From NCBI GenBank assembly GCA_947259225.1, contig CAMYLK010000005.1:1-64000 (forward strand): a stretch of 64,000 nt of DNA, written 5' to 3'. The notes beneath the pieces were generated by a model, which was not told the origin of the DNA, ran no database searches, and saw only the letters and a list, made by a program, of their open reading frames with translations. Every line of letters begins with the position of its first letter. The first letter of the stretch is position 1. The position numbers and the translations under genes were made by a program. The DNA comes from an uncultured Desulfobulbaceae bacterium. GTDB taxonomy: Bacteria > Desulfobacterota > Desulfobulbia > Desulfobulbales > Desulfobulbaceae. Shown one piece after another: positions 32,910 to 40,558 of this stretch.

Positions 32910-33536
32910 CTATATATTATCATCAATACCCAAGTTTGCCAGCTTATCTGCCCTGATATTTTTTTCCCTTGGAACATGTCGTATTTTCCAGGTCTGCAGA
33001 CGGTTCAGGAGTTCTCGAACCTGGTCATACAGAGGTTTGAGTTGCTGGTTCTTAACCTTGTATTGCCCGGTTATCTGGCGCACTATCAACTCTGAATCCA
33101 GGAAAATGTTCAAGTCGCGGCACCCTGTTTCAAGAGCGGCTTCAAGTCCGATAATCAGAGCCAGGTATTCAGCTGCATTGTTGGTGCGGCGACCCAGATA
33201 CATTGACCGGGTGGCCAGCTCATTTCCCCGGCTGTCCAGCAGAACTGCTCCCGCTCCTGCTTCTCCCGGGTTTCCCCTGGAGGCGCCGTCCGTATAGAGT
33301 GAACAGGAGCTGTTCACAGGATGTGCTGCTTGTAAAGGAGAGTGCAATGGCAGCACTCCCTGAGTTGGTGTGCTGTCGCTCTTTTCTGGTGACTGGTCAC
33401 TTGAAGGACCTCTCTCGCGGAGCAAATCACGTACTGCACCTGGCTGTATGTCTGGAAAGAGTTCTCTTAAAAGGTCATTCGATAGTCTTTCAGCAAGGGT
33501 CTGGAAAATCCTGCTTTTATCAACCTCCTCAGGCAT
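32910..33536 (-). CDS. Ribonuclease HI family protein with N-terminal extension
   Basis: 208 aa from ATG 33536, which overlaps the upstream stop by 8 bases. Residues about 80-205 form the RNase H fold: LYTDGASRGNPGEAGAGAVL (first Asp), NNAAEYLALIIGLEAAL (Glu), IFLDSELIVRQITGQYKVKN (Asp) and HVPREKNIRADKLAN (final Asp), so all four catalytic carboxylates are present. The NN-AAEY and REKN signatures match the RnhA-like group found beside Zn-ribbon genes rather than E. coli RnhA. The first 75 residues are helical and poorly conserved. It degrades RNA in RNA-DNA hybrids. Confidence 0.9.
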   Translation of the reverse strand: MPEEVDKSRIFQTLAERLSNDLLRELFPDIQPGAVRDLLRERGPSSDQSPEKSDSTPTQGVLPLHSPLQAAHPVNSSCSLYTDGASRGNPGEAGAGAVLLDSRGNELATRSMYLGRRTNNAAEYLALIIGLEAALETGCRDLNIFLDSELIVRQITGQYKVKNQQLKPLYDQVRELLNRLQTWKIRHVPREKNIRADKLANLGIDDNI

Positions 33537-34254
33537 CAGAAGTTTCGGTTTCCTCTTCAAAGTAGAGGATGCGCTGACAGGTCGGGCAGAAATTCAGCTT
33601 GTCGCCTTTGCGAACTTCATTGAACTGCTGCGGGGGAATAGTCATAAAACACCCCTGGCAAACCCCGTTCTTTGCTCCAACAACGGCACTACCATTACGC
33701 TTGCTGCGAAGTATATCGTACCGTTTCATAGTTGCCGGCCGTAAATCTGGTGCAAGAGAGTTTCGTTTTTTAAGCACTGTTTTTTTCCGGCTGTTTATTT
33801 TTTTTACAGCATTCTCAACCTTTTTAACCGCATCGGTAAGAAGTTTTTTCTCGCCTTTGCAGAGATTCTCCAGCTCTTCGGCTTCCTTCTTAAGCTCTTC
33901 AACCTGCTCCATGATGGCAATAAGCTGGTCTTCGTTGTTTTTGATCAACTTTTTATTGTCTTCAATTTCCTTGAGGAGGGCCTGGTGTTCACGGCTGGTC
34001 TGAACCTTCATCATTTTGTTCTGGCTGTCTTTAATGCGGGCTTTCGCATCTGTCAGACTTTCTTCTATCCCGCTATTTTGCTGGTCGAGTGCATCGGTTT
34101 TTTCCTGGCATTGACCTATCGAGTTTTCCTTGTTGGAGATAGACTGCTCCATCTCGGCAACTTCCTGCTGTTTGTCTTCAATTTCCTTGTCAAAGCCATC
34201 GATCTCTGAATCGATGCTCTGCAGGTGTATGAGTTTGCTGATTTCTTCGTTCAA
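33529..34254 (-). CDS. Coiled-coil protein with C-terminal C4 zinc ribbon (zf-RING_7/CT398-like)
   Basis: 241 aa. Residues 1-165 are almost continuous heptad-like coiled coil rich in Glu, Lys and Gln (LIHLQSIDSEIDGFDKEIEDKQQEVAEMEQ). The end folds back into a zinc ribbon: NGVCQGCFMTIPPQQFNEVRKGDKLNFCPTCQRILYF, with CX2C...CX2C. This is the PF02591-type family (Chlamydia CT398 homologues), whose proposed roles touch sigma-54 and secretion but are not settled. It is often next to RNase HI and NIF3-like genes, as here. Confidence 0.88.
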   Translation of the reverse strand: MNEEISKLIHLQSIDSEIDGFDKEIEDKQQEVAEMEQSISNKENSIGQCQEKTDALDQQNSGIEESLTDAKARIKDSQNKMMKVQTSREHQALLKEIEDNKKLIKNNEDQLIAIMEQVEELKKEAEELENLCKGEKKLLTDAVKKVENAVKKINSRKKTVLKKRNSLAPDLRPATMKRYDILRSKRNGSAVVGAKNGVCQGCFMTIPPQQFNEVRKGDKLNFCPTCQRILYFEEETETSDA

Positions 34255-34349
34255 TGTTTCACTCCTTGTTTAGATACCTTAAAATATATTCCTGTCGTTC
34301 AACTGTATATTAGTATTTCGGCAACATGTTTTGCTTCCCCCGGCTTTTT

Positions 34350-35156
34350 TCAAAGAAGCTGCAAGGGTGCGGCCTGTTTTTCAGTTACCTTAATCTCAAG
34401 TCCGGTAAAATTTTTATCGGCCTCCCTGGCCAGATACCGTGCAAAATGGCTCATGGCGGGGTTCTCCGTAGAAAAATGACCCGCATCAATTATCCATAGT
34501 CCGGCTTCTTCAGCCCAGCGGGCAATATTGTGCTTTACCTCGGCAGTGACGAAAACCTGAGCTCCTGATTGTTGGGCAAGTTCGGCCAGTTCTGAACACG
34601 ATCCGCCGCAGACAGCCGCCCGTTCAATTTTTTCAGGTCTTGGCCCCGCTGCAAGTATCCAGGGAGGGCTGCAGGCTGCTTTGAGCCGTTTGATAAAATC
34701 ATCGGGAGAAATAGGTTTGTTGAAATTGCCTATCCGGCCCAGACCGGTGGGGAACTCACCGCTGTTTTGTCCGGCTAAAGGTTCAGTATCTGTTAGTCCC
34801 ATCTGAATTGCCAGGGAATCACTGACGCCTCTGACAACAGAGTCCAGGTTGGTATGGCAGCTTATGATATTAATTTTGCTGTTGAGAGCTTTTTGGAGAA
34901 AACGACCATCCGGTTGACCGAGATGTACAGATTTCAGTGGGTGGAAAATAACCGGGTGGTGGGTTATCAGCAGGTTTGTACCCAGAGCGGCTGCTTCGTC
35001 AAGGAGGGACAGGGTGGGGTCAAGCCCGAGAAGTATGGACGTGATCTGCTCCGAAGGGTTTCCGATCATGAGGCCCACGTTATCCCAGGGTTCAGCCAGG
35101 CTTGCCGGGGCAATTTTTTCAATAATGTCTAGAATATCCTGTACAGTCGGTGACAT
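34350..35156 (-). CDS. NIF3-like dinuclear metal-centre protein (DUF34/YqfO family)
   Basis: 268 aa. N-terminus VQDILDIIEKIAPASLAEPWDNVGLMIGNP and the motifs LLITHHPVIFHPLK (His-His-Pro), IISCHTNLDSVVRGVSD, VCGGSCSEL and a C-terminal WIIDAGHFSTENPAM supply the two-metal site of the NIF3 family. No long PII-like insertion is present, so it is the short form. Hexameric, possibly GTP cyclohydrolase I-like or a metal-ion protein; the function is not agreed. First coding gene of the run with the Zn-ribbon and RNase H genes. Confidence 0.9.
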   Translation of the reverse strand: MSPTVQDILDIIEKIAPASLAEPWDNVGLMIGNPSEQITSILLGLDPTLSLLDEAAALGTNLLITHHPVIFHPLKSVHLGQPDGRFLQKALNSKINIISCHTNLDSVVRGVSDSLAIQMGLTDTEPLAGQNSGEFPTGLGRIGNFNKPISPDDFIKRLKAACSPPWILAAGPRPEKIERAAVCGGSCSELAELAQQSGAQVFVTAEVKHNIARWAEEAGLWIIDAGHFSTENPAMSHFARYLAREADKNFTGLEIKVTEKQAAPLQLL

Positions 35157-35173
35157 AATTACCTGGCAAAGAA

Positions 35174-35205
35174 AAAGAGGTACATCCGCAGGGAGGTACC
35201 TCTTT
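35174..35205 (-). terminator. Terminator of the tRNA transcript
   Basis: AAAGAGGTAC (35174-35183) pairs with GTACCTCTTT (35196-35205). On the minus strand the stem runs straight into TTTTTCTTT. It is placed just after the tRNA gene and 18 bp before the NIF3-like start codon. Confidence 0.75.
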
Positions 35206-35342
35206 AACTGACATATTGCCGGTTAGGTTTTGTTTATAAAAAATACATTTTCGGTATCCGAAAGTACTTCTCAAAATTCTTTTATTCAGTCTGCGGGTAG
35301 AAGCTGAATTCAATCAGTATCATCTGTCCCATTTGTTATTAT

Positions 35343-35419
35343 TGGTGGGCCTACCTGGACTCGAACCAGGGACCGACCGGTTATGAGCCGGTGGCTCTAG
35401 CCAACTGAGCTATAGGCCC
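35343..35419 (-). tRNA. tRNA with CAT anticodon (Met elongator or Ile2)
   Basis: The minus strand folds into a complete cloverleaf. Acceptor GGGCCTA/TAGGCCC (7 bp), D stem GCTC/GAGC with AGTTGGCTA loop, anticodon stem ACCGG/CCGGT with loop CTCATAA, T stem CCTGG/CCAGG with TTCGAGT, then A-CCA encoded in the DNA. Anticodon CAT at 35385-35383. It lacks the initiator's C1-A72 mismatch, so it is not fMet. The GGGCC acceptor looks like an isoleucine tRNA whose C34 would be modified to lysidine, but an elongator Met cannot be excluded. Confidence 0.93.
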
Positions 35420-35707
35420 ATCTCACACAGTGAACATTTTAAAATAGCAGAAAATAAGATTCGGTCAATACTTTTCTTGGATTGAGTGAAAAATATTTCG
35501 GGTCACCTTGATCTCATATAACTCTGCTGTATTGAGTACACTGTATGCTGTTGCATTTCCTGTGGACAGGTCAAGCCTCATTTGCTTTGCAGGGGATCAT
35601 TCCTGACTGCCCGTAATAAATGTGTCAATTGGGATTGGCAGGCTGGGAAGACGGGAGTATGGTATTATTAATCGTGATAATTATAGTACTGGGGACCTGA
35701 CAGACAC

Positions 35708-37522
35708 ATGTTTTACAACAATCTCATATATTTTCTGATCATCATATTTGCTCTATCCACCGACAGGGCACCTGCCAGTCCCTGGGTGGAGCCGCAGATA
35801 GCTATCCCTTCAATTTTATTTATCTTTTATGTGTATTATCGTGTCTGTAAAAATCTGTTCCGTCCTCTCGGGGCCGGTTCGGCGAACAGATATTTTGAAA
35901 ACGAGAAAAAGCTCTCTTTTCTCGCTGTCATGTCTTTTGTTTTCATCCTGTATTTTTTTGACTTGAAATATTATCTACAACCCCTGTCCCTGAATGACCG
36001 CCTGCCAATTTTTGCCAACATCGGCGGTATAGCAGTATTTGTTGTTTTTCTTGTTCTCATGTGGTCCTCCTCAAAGCAGTACTACGAGGCTCTCTTTCAA
36101 CGGTCATACACCTGGTCCGGTTTCATCACATCAAATATAAAAATCAACCTTCCCATAATGCTGCCATGGCTGGTATTGTCACTGGCTTTTGATTTTCTCT
36201 CACTGCTGGAACTTCCAGGACTCACCCGGATCATGCAGACGTACTGGGGTGACCTGATTCTGTTTTTTGTATTTGTGCTGTTCCTGCTTCTGTTTTTCCC
36301 GCCACTTGTCCGGTGGTTCTGGAACTGTTCCCCTATGCCTGCCGGTCCGCTGCGATCAGAAATTGAAAATTTTTTCAGAAAGCAGAACTTTTCATCTGAC
36401 ATTCTGCTGTGGCCGCTTTTTGAAGGACAGGTGATCACTGCGGGGGTCATGGGGGTAATACCGCGGTTTCGATATGTACTTATTACTCCGGCACTCCTCC
36501 AGACTATGAGCTGGGATGAGCTCGAAGCAGTCCTTGCCCATGAGATCGGCCACGTGAAGAAAAAGCATCTTATGCTGTATATTCTACTTTTTTTTGGTTT
36601 CAGTCTGTTTTCCAGCGCTGCTTTTGAACCTGTTCCCTACCTTATCCTTGCCTCAGATTGGTTTTATTCATTGCCGGGCATCCTCAATGTTGCCCCAGAA
36701 GTACTGTTGGCTGTACTGGTGGCCTTACCTGTGCTGGTATTTATGCTTATCTATTTCCGTTTCATTTTCGGGTACTTTATCCGTAACTTTGAACGGCAGG
36801 CAGACCTCCATGTGTTCGATGTTCTTGATAACAGCACGTCACTTATCAGTTCCTTTGAAAAGATTGCTCACTTGAGCGGCAAAATCCGGGACCGGAAAAG
36901 CTGGCATCATTTCGGCATAGGAGAAAGGATAGCTTTTCTTGAAAAGTGTGAACATGACCGAAGGTGGATTTTCAGACATGACAGAAAAGTGTATTTGAGC
37001 CTGGTTTTCTATTTTGTTTTCATTGCGATAAGTTCGGGACTTTTGCACAGGATTGATTTTGAACAGTTGGCCGCCGGTTATGAGCCACGCTTTGTTGAAG
37101 CGGTTATCATGCACAAACTTCACATGGAGCCTGATAATGGCTTATGGTTTCTGCTCCTCGGCGACCTGATGCAGGAGAAAAGGATGGAACGCAAGGCCAT
37201 TGAGGCCTATGAGAAAGCCTTGCAGCTCAAACCGATGAATGGTGATATATATAATAACCTTGCCTGGCTTCTTATAACAGCACAGGACGAGTCACTACAT
37301 GACCCTGCAAGAGCACTGGAACTGGCGCAAAGGGCAGTTGAGCTGAAGCCGGGAGGATATATACTTGATACCCTGGCTGTTGCTTACTGGGCTAATGGCA
37401 TGGTTGAGGAGGCCGTGGCCACGGAAAATAAAGCGCTGGAAGCTGATCCAAAGAACAGGAAGTATTACCTGCAGCAGTTGGACAAGATACAGCAACAGAA
37501 CCGGGGTCACGGCACACCATAA
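35708..37522 (+). CDS. M48-family membrane metalloprotease with C-terminal TPR repeats
   Basis: 604 aa. Several helices fill residues 1-200 and 290-350. The zinc motif AHEIGHVKKKH is at about 277, and the third ligand region NFERQADLHVFDVL near 365 follows the second helix pair, as in Ste24/HtpX-type proteases. Residues about 475-590 form two to three TPR units (AIEAYEKALQLKPMNGDIYNNLAWLL, ARALELAQRAVELKPGGYILDTLAVAYWANGM). The TPRs probably bind substrate or partner proteins on the cytosolic side. Stands alone; convergent with the methyltransferase gene. Confidence 0.88.
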   Translation: MFYNNLIYFLIIIFALSTDRAPASPWVEPQIAIPSILFIFYVYYRVCKNLFRPLGAGSANRYFENEKKLSFLAVMSFVFILYFFDLKYYLQPLSLNDRLPIFANIGGIAVFVVFLVLMWSSSKQYYEALFQRSYTWSGFITSNIKINLPIMLPWLVLSLAFDFLSLLELPGLTRIMQTYWGDLILFFVFVLFLLLFFPPLVRWFWNCSPMPAGPLRSEIENFFRKQNFSSDILLWPLFEGQVITAGVMGVIPRFRYVLITPALLQTMSWDELEAVLAHEIGHVKKKHLMLYILLFFGFSLFSSAAFEPVPYLILASDWFYSLPGILNVAPEVLLAVLVALPVLVFMLIYFRFIFGYFIRNFERQADLHVFDVLDNSTSLISSFEKIAHLSGKIRDRKSWHHFGIGERIAFLEKCEHDRRWIFRHDRKVYLSLVFYFVFIAISSGLLHRIDFEQLAAGYEPRFVEAVIMHKLHMEPDNGLWFLLLGDLMQEKRMERKAIEAYEKALQLKPMNGDIYNNLAWLLITAQDESLHDPARALELAQRAVELKPGGYILDTLAVAYWANGMVEEAVATENKALEADPKNRKYYLQQLDKIQQQNRGHGTP

Positions 37523-37529
37523 CCCCGGT
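37500..37529. other. Stem-loop between convergent genes
   Basis: ACCGGGGT (37500-37507) and ACCCCGGT (37522-37529) form a perfect 8-bp stem that spans the M48 stop codon and lies 5 bp before the convergent methyltransferase stop. There is no T-tract on either strand, so it is at best a partial or bidirectional transcription barrier. Confidence 0.4.
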
Positions 37530-37533
37530 CATA

Positions 37534-38403
37534 TCAAGCCGTTGCGGACAATAACCCGCCCTTGCCTTCAAACATTTGAGAATTTCCTTTTTTCATTTGT
37601 TGAGCAGTCTTTACCAGTGCGTTATCAAAACAGTTCATGATAACAGCGTCAAGCCCTGCTTCCGTCAATAAGGGCAGCAGGCTCCTTTGATAGGCCGGTC
37701 TTTTCTCCCGGCTCATACCAAGGGTTCCACTTCCGAGGGCTGCGATCGTTTTAATATTTCGATTCAACTCCTTAACCAAACTGATGGTTTCAAGTACTGG
37801 TTCGATATCAGGAGTACCGCGGCTTATCTTCCATGTTACCGGATCAGGCCGACAGCTTATAACCGGGTCAAGATAAAGCCGGTCGAGTGGCAGTCCGACG
37901 CTCAATGCCTTGTCGACAACTTCTATGGCAAGTTGGATTCTTTGCTCACTACTATATGGAACCAGACCAGGTTTAACAAGCAGCACAACAATATCTATAC
38001 TACTGTTTTTTGCTGTCTTAAGGTGTTCCGTAAGATTTTCAGGGTCTGCTGTTACTGCATTAACCGTTATCTTGGTGTTATGCTTTTCAAGAAGCCGTTT
38101 CATTTTCATAACTCCTGCTGACAGAAACAGGGGAACATCAACAGCGCCTGCTATTGTATCGACAACCCAGGGGGTCAACCCGGCAATCTCCCGGCCAGGT
38201 CCAAGGTTTATGGCCAGGGCCAGGGCCCCGGAATCAACCTCTTCCCGGGCCATATTACTCAACACTGTAGTGTCCTGTTCCCTGATGGTTCTGTGAAACC
38301 GGGGACTGAGAATATGCAGTCCCTCACCCACCAGCAGCAACTTTGATGTTTTTTCTGTCGGATGTGAAGCGGTGTGTTTCTCAGGTAATGGTTTAATGAT
38401 CAT
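37534..38403 (-). CDS. Pterin-binding methyltransferase (methyltetrahydrofolate:corrinoid type, AcsE/MtvB-like)
   Basis: 289 aa; ATG 38403 has GGGAGGA just upstream. The TIM-barrel core resembles dihydropteroate synthase-like methyltransferases: LLVGEGLHILSPRF, SGALALAINLGP, VPLFLSAG, ITVNAVTADPENL, LYLDPVISCRPD, and KTIAALGSGTLGM. These enzymes pass the methyl of CH3-tetrahydrofolate to the cobalt of a corrinoid protein, as in the Wood-Ljungdahl branch or methylamine/methoxy systems. No corrinoid protein is adjacent, so the partner is unknown. A cobalamin riboswitch and terminator lie upstream, matching a B12-linked role. Ordinary FolP is less likely. Confidence 0.8.
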   Translation of the reverse strand: MIIKPLPEKHTASHPTEKTSKLLLVGEGLHILSPRFHRTIREQDTTVLSNMAREEVDSGALALAINLGPGREIAGLTPWVVDTIAGAVDVPLFLSAGVMKMKRLLEKHNTKITVNAVTADPENLTEHLKTAKNSSIDIVVLLVKPGLVPYSSEQRIQLAIEVVDKALSVGLPLDRLYLDPVISCRPDPVTWKISRGTPDIEPVLETISLVKELNRNIKTIAALGSGTLGMSREKRPAYQRSLLPLLTEAGLDAVIMNCFDNALVKTAQQMKKGNSQMFEGKGGLLSATA

Positions 38404-38603
38404 TCTGTCCTCCCGGTGATAAATTTTTGTAATTGCTCACCAAAGGCCCTAAACCCAGGTGAAACTAAGAGCTGTAAGAGTTCACCAGTGCCTTGATTCG
38501 TTCGTTTGGGACTTCGAGCTATAACCCCTCTATGTGAGAAGGTCAAAACGGACGAAGATGAGGTGGTGGTGGGTTCTTACGAATTGTTCAAATGGACCGG
38601 GCA
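38404..38603. other. Long leader between riboswitch terminator and methyltransferase
   Basis: 200 bp on the minus strand between the terminator and the ATG. It contains a possible GGTGAAC...GTTTCACC hairpin (about 38457-38487) and the RBS. No ORF with an RBS is visible. Confidence 0.4.
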
Positions 38604-38637
38604 CAAAAAAACCCGAACCGACAAGAGTCGATCCGGG
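38604..38637 (-). terminator. Intrinsic terminator downstream of the cobalamin riboswitch
   Basis: On the minus strand CCCGGATCGAC-TCTT-GTCGGTTCGGG followed by seven T. All 11 base pairs form (two are G-T). It lies about 60 bases after the riboswitch, so ligand binding could set the choice between terminator and read-through into the methyltransferase gene. Confidence 0.85.
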
Positions 38638-38694
38638 ATATCCCTTTTATCCGCAGATATGGTTATGGTTTTCCCTGGTCCTCGAGGAAACCAA

Positions 38695-38882
38695 TACAAT
38701 TCCAGGCAGGTCTTCTGACTTTCCCGTTTATCCGGTTGCCTTCCCGTTGTCCAGGAAACTCAACAGTGGCTTCAGTGCCGGTAAACATTCCCTTGTAAAA
38801 GAGAGGGATCACAGCGGCGGGCCCGTCCCCGATTTGCACGGGGTTCCCTTTTCATCCGCATGAGCGGAACCTGTAATGTTTA
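38695..38882 (-). promoter_or_regulatory. Cobalamin (AdoCbl) riboswitch
   Basis: On the minus strand, in order: CAGGTTCCGC, GATGAAAAGGGAA, the core CCCCGTGCAAATCGGGG-ACGGGCCCGCCGCTGTGA, GCACTGAAGCCACTG, GGGAAGG and the B12-box-like AGTCAGAAGACCTGCC. These are the conserved blocks and spacing of the cobalamin aptamer. It sits upstream of the corrinoid methyltransferase gene on the same strand. Riboswitches of this class usually repress when adenosylcobalamin binds. Confidence 0.92.
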
Positions 38883-38994
38883 TTTATATAAGATAATAAC
38901 CGGGTTGTCAAGGGGCATGCACATTATATTGTGCACCGTCAGGTAATATTGTCCATATGTGGTATTCGCGCTGGAGTTGCACAGTATGATATTG

Positions 38995-40524
38995 TTACAT
39001 GATAAACTTTGCCGGCTGGATTCCGTAGGTAGCCGGGTGAAGGCTTTTGACTATGGGATGGTTATAGGTTCCGGACTTCGGGTCAAGCACACCAAGACTG
39101 ATCAGTTCACCTTTCCCGAAATCTCCATCACTCATCGGTTTGAGCATCTGTACCCAGAGTTCCTTATCATCTTCCGGTTCGCCGGTGTATTTCGCGACAA
39201 GTCCTATCTCATCGTTATCAAGCTGGAGGAGGGTGCCTACAGGGTAGACGCCGATCATATTAATAAAAACCTTGAGAAGGATCGGATCAAAATCCTTGCC
39301 TGACAACTCCAGCATAAAGCCCAGGGCACGGTCGGGACTGATTGGTTCCTTTCGGTAAACCCGATGGGCGGTTATCGCGTCAAAAACATCTGCTATGGCG
39401 ATAATCCTGCCATAAAGACTGACGGACTTGTTGCGGGGCGTCTTCGGGTAACCACTCAGGTCGAGTTTGAGGTGGTGTTCAAAGGGCGGCAGCATAATGC
39501 TGCCCTTTTTAGCTCGGGATGTCTGAAGTTTAATGATTCTGCGCACACTGTCAATGGAATGTTTTTTCATGACCTGAAACTCGATATCTGACAGTTTACC
39601 GGGTTTGTTCAGAACCTCGATGGGGACATCTATTTTGCCCAGATCATGAAATAAAGCACAGAGTCCAAGGGTTTCGAGGGACGATTTGGACAGGCTGATA
39701 GCGTGGCCAAGACAGATTGAGAGTATCGCGACATTAATCGAATGGGTATAAGTGTAATCATCATAGTCACGAATGGTGCTTAGGCCTTTGAGCATATGGC
39801 TGTCATCCATGACCATGTCTATAATATTCTGTACCAGACGCATGGGTTTTTTGATACCGACCCTTTTATTAGAGGAAATTTTGCTGGATACTTCCTGCAG
39901 AGAAAGAACGGCATAACCGTATGTCTGCAGGGCATTGTGCATTTTACTGTTCTCCAGGTTGTCTGCTTCACCAGGGGATTTTTCCCTCTTTGTGCTCTTT
40001 TTGTCACCTGCTGTTTCTTCAGCATCCGGAGGGGTGTCCTCTTCAAAATTAATCTCGGATTTCCCTTCTCCCTTGAGGGAAATCTGGGTGACCTGCAAAT
40101 GTTCCACCCAGGTAAATTCATTTTTCTCAATCTGTTTTTCCAGCCAGGCCGGAGGGTCTTTGTGTTTAGCAGCCTGGTTCAGGATCCTGGCAAAGGAGGT
40201 AACATGGGTTACAGGTACCTGTTGAATGGTGTTATAAAACTTCAGGGCACTCAGATTTCTTTTCTCGAAAAATTGAAGCATGGAATCAACAAAAATCGCT
40301 GAATGCCCGCTGAAAACAATTTTTTCCTCCTGCAGATAAAAACCGCCCCCTGTGAAGATGAGCAAAACCTCATTGCTGTCACTGGTTAAATCTTTGATTA
40401 TATTAAGAAACTGTTTTGTTGAAAAAGTAAGAACCTTGTTGTTGTCCTGATGAATTCTGGCAGAACTGATAAGCAAATGAAAAACCTGGAGGAATCTCTG
40501 CTCAATGGACAAATTTTCTTTCAT
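38995..40524 (-). CDS. HD-GYP domain protein (probable c-di-GMP phosphodiesterase)
   Basis: 509 aa. Residues about 1-120 form an N-terminal domain (FLQVFHLLISSARIHQDNNKVLTFSTKQFLNIIKDL, LLIFTGGGFYLQEEKIVFSG, FFEKRNLSALKFYNTI) that resembles the start of the upstream HEAT protein. A charged linker (about 150-200) follows. From about 245 comes the HD-GYP domain: YTYTHSINVAI, LFHDLGKIDVP (HD), HHLKLDLSGYP (GYP, with Leu-Asp-Leu before Ser-Gly-Tyr-Pro), IADVFDAITAHRVYRK. Metal ligands are retained. The last 90 residues are variable. Probable cytosolic signalling enzyme, 34 bp after the HEAT gene in one operon. Confidence 0.88.
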   Translation of the reverse strand: MKENLSIEQRFLQVFHLLISSARIHQDNNKVLTFSTKQFLNIIKDLTSDSNEVLLIFTGGGFYLQEEKIVFSGHSAIFVDSMLQFFEKRNLSALKFYNTIQQVPVTHVTSFARILNQAAKHKDPPAWLEKQIEKNEFTWVEHLQVTQISLKGEGKSEINFEEDTPPDAEETAGDKKSTKREKSPGEADNLENSKMHNALQTYGYAVLSLQEVSSKISSNKRVGIKKPMRLVQNIIDMVMDDSHMLKGLSTIRDYDDYTYTHSINVAILSICLGHAISLSKSSLETLGLCALFHDLGKIDVPIEVLNKPGKLSDIEFQVMKKHSIDSVRRIIKLQTSRAKKGSIMLPPFEHHLKLDLSGYPKTPRNKSVSLYGRIIAIADVFDAITAHRVYRKEPISPDRALGFMLELSGKDFDPILLKVFINMIGVYPVGTLLQLDNDEIGLVAKYTGEPEDDKELWVQMLKPMSDGDFGKGELISLGVLDPKSGTYNHPIVKSLHPATYGIQPAKFIM

Positions 40525-40558
40525 ACGTATCCTTTTAACACAAGAGGATCAGGGACTG

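Noticed and set aside
38506-38863. Plus-strand open frames across the riboswitch region
   Set aside because: They are antisense to the aptamer and terminator and have no RBS.
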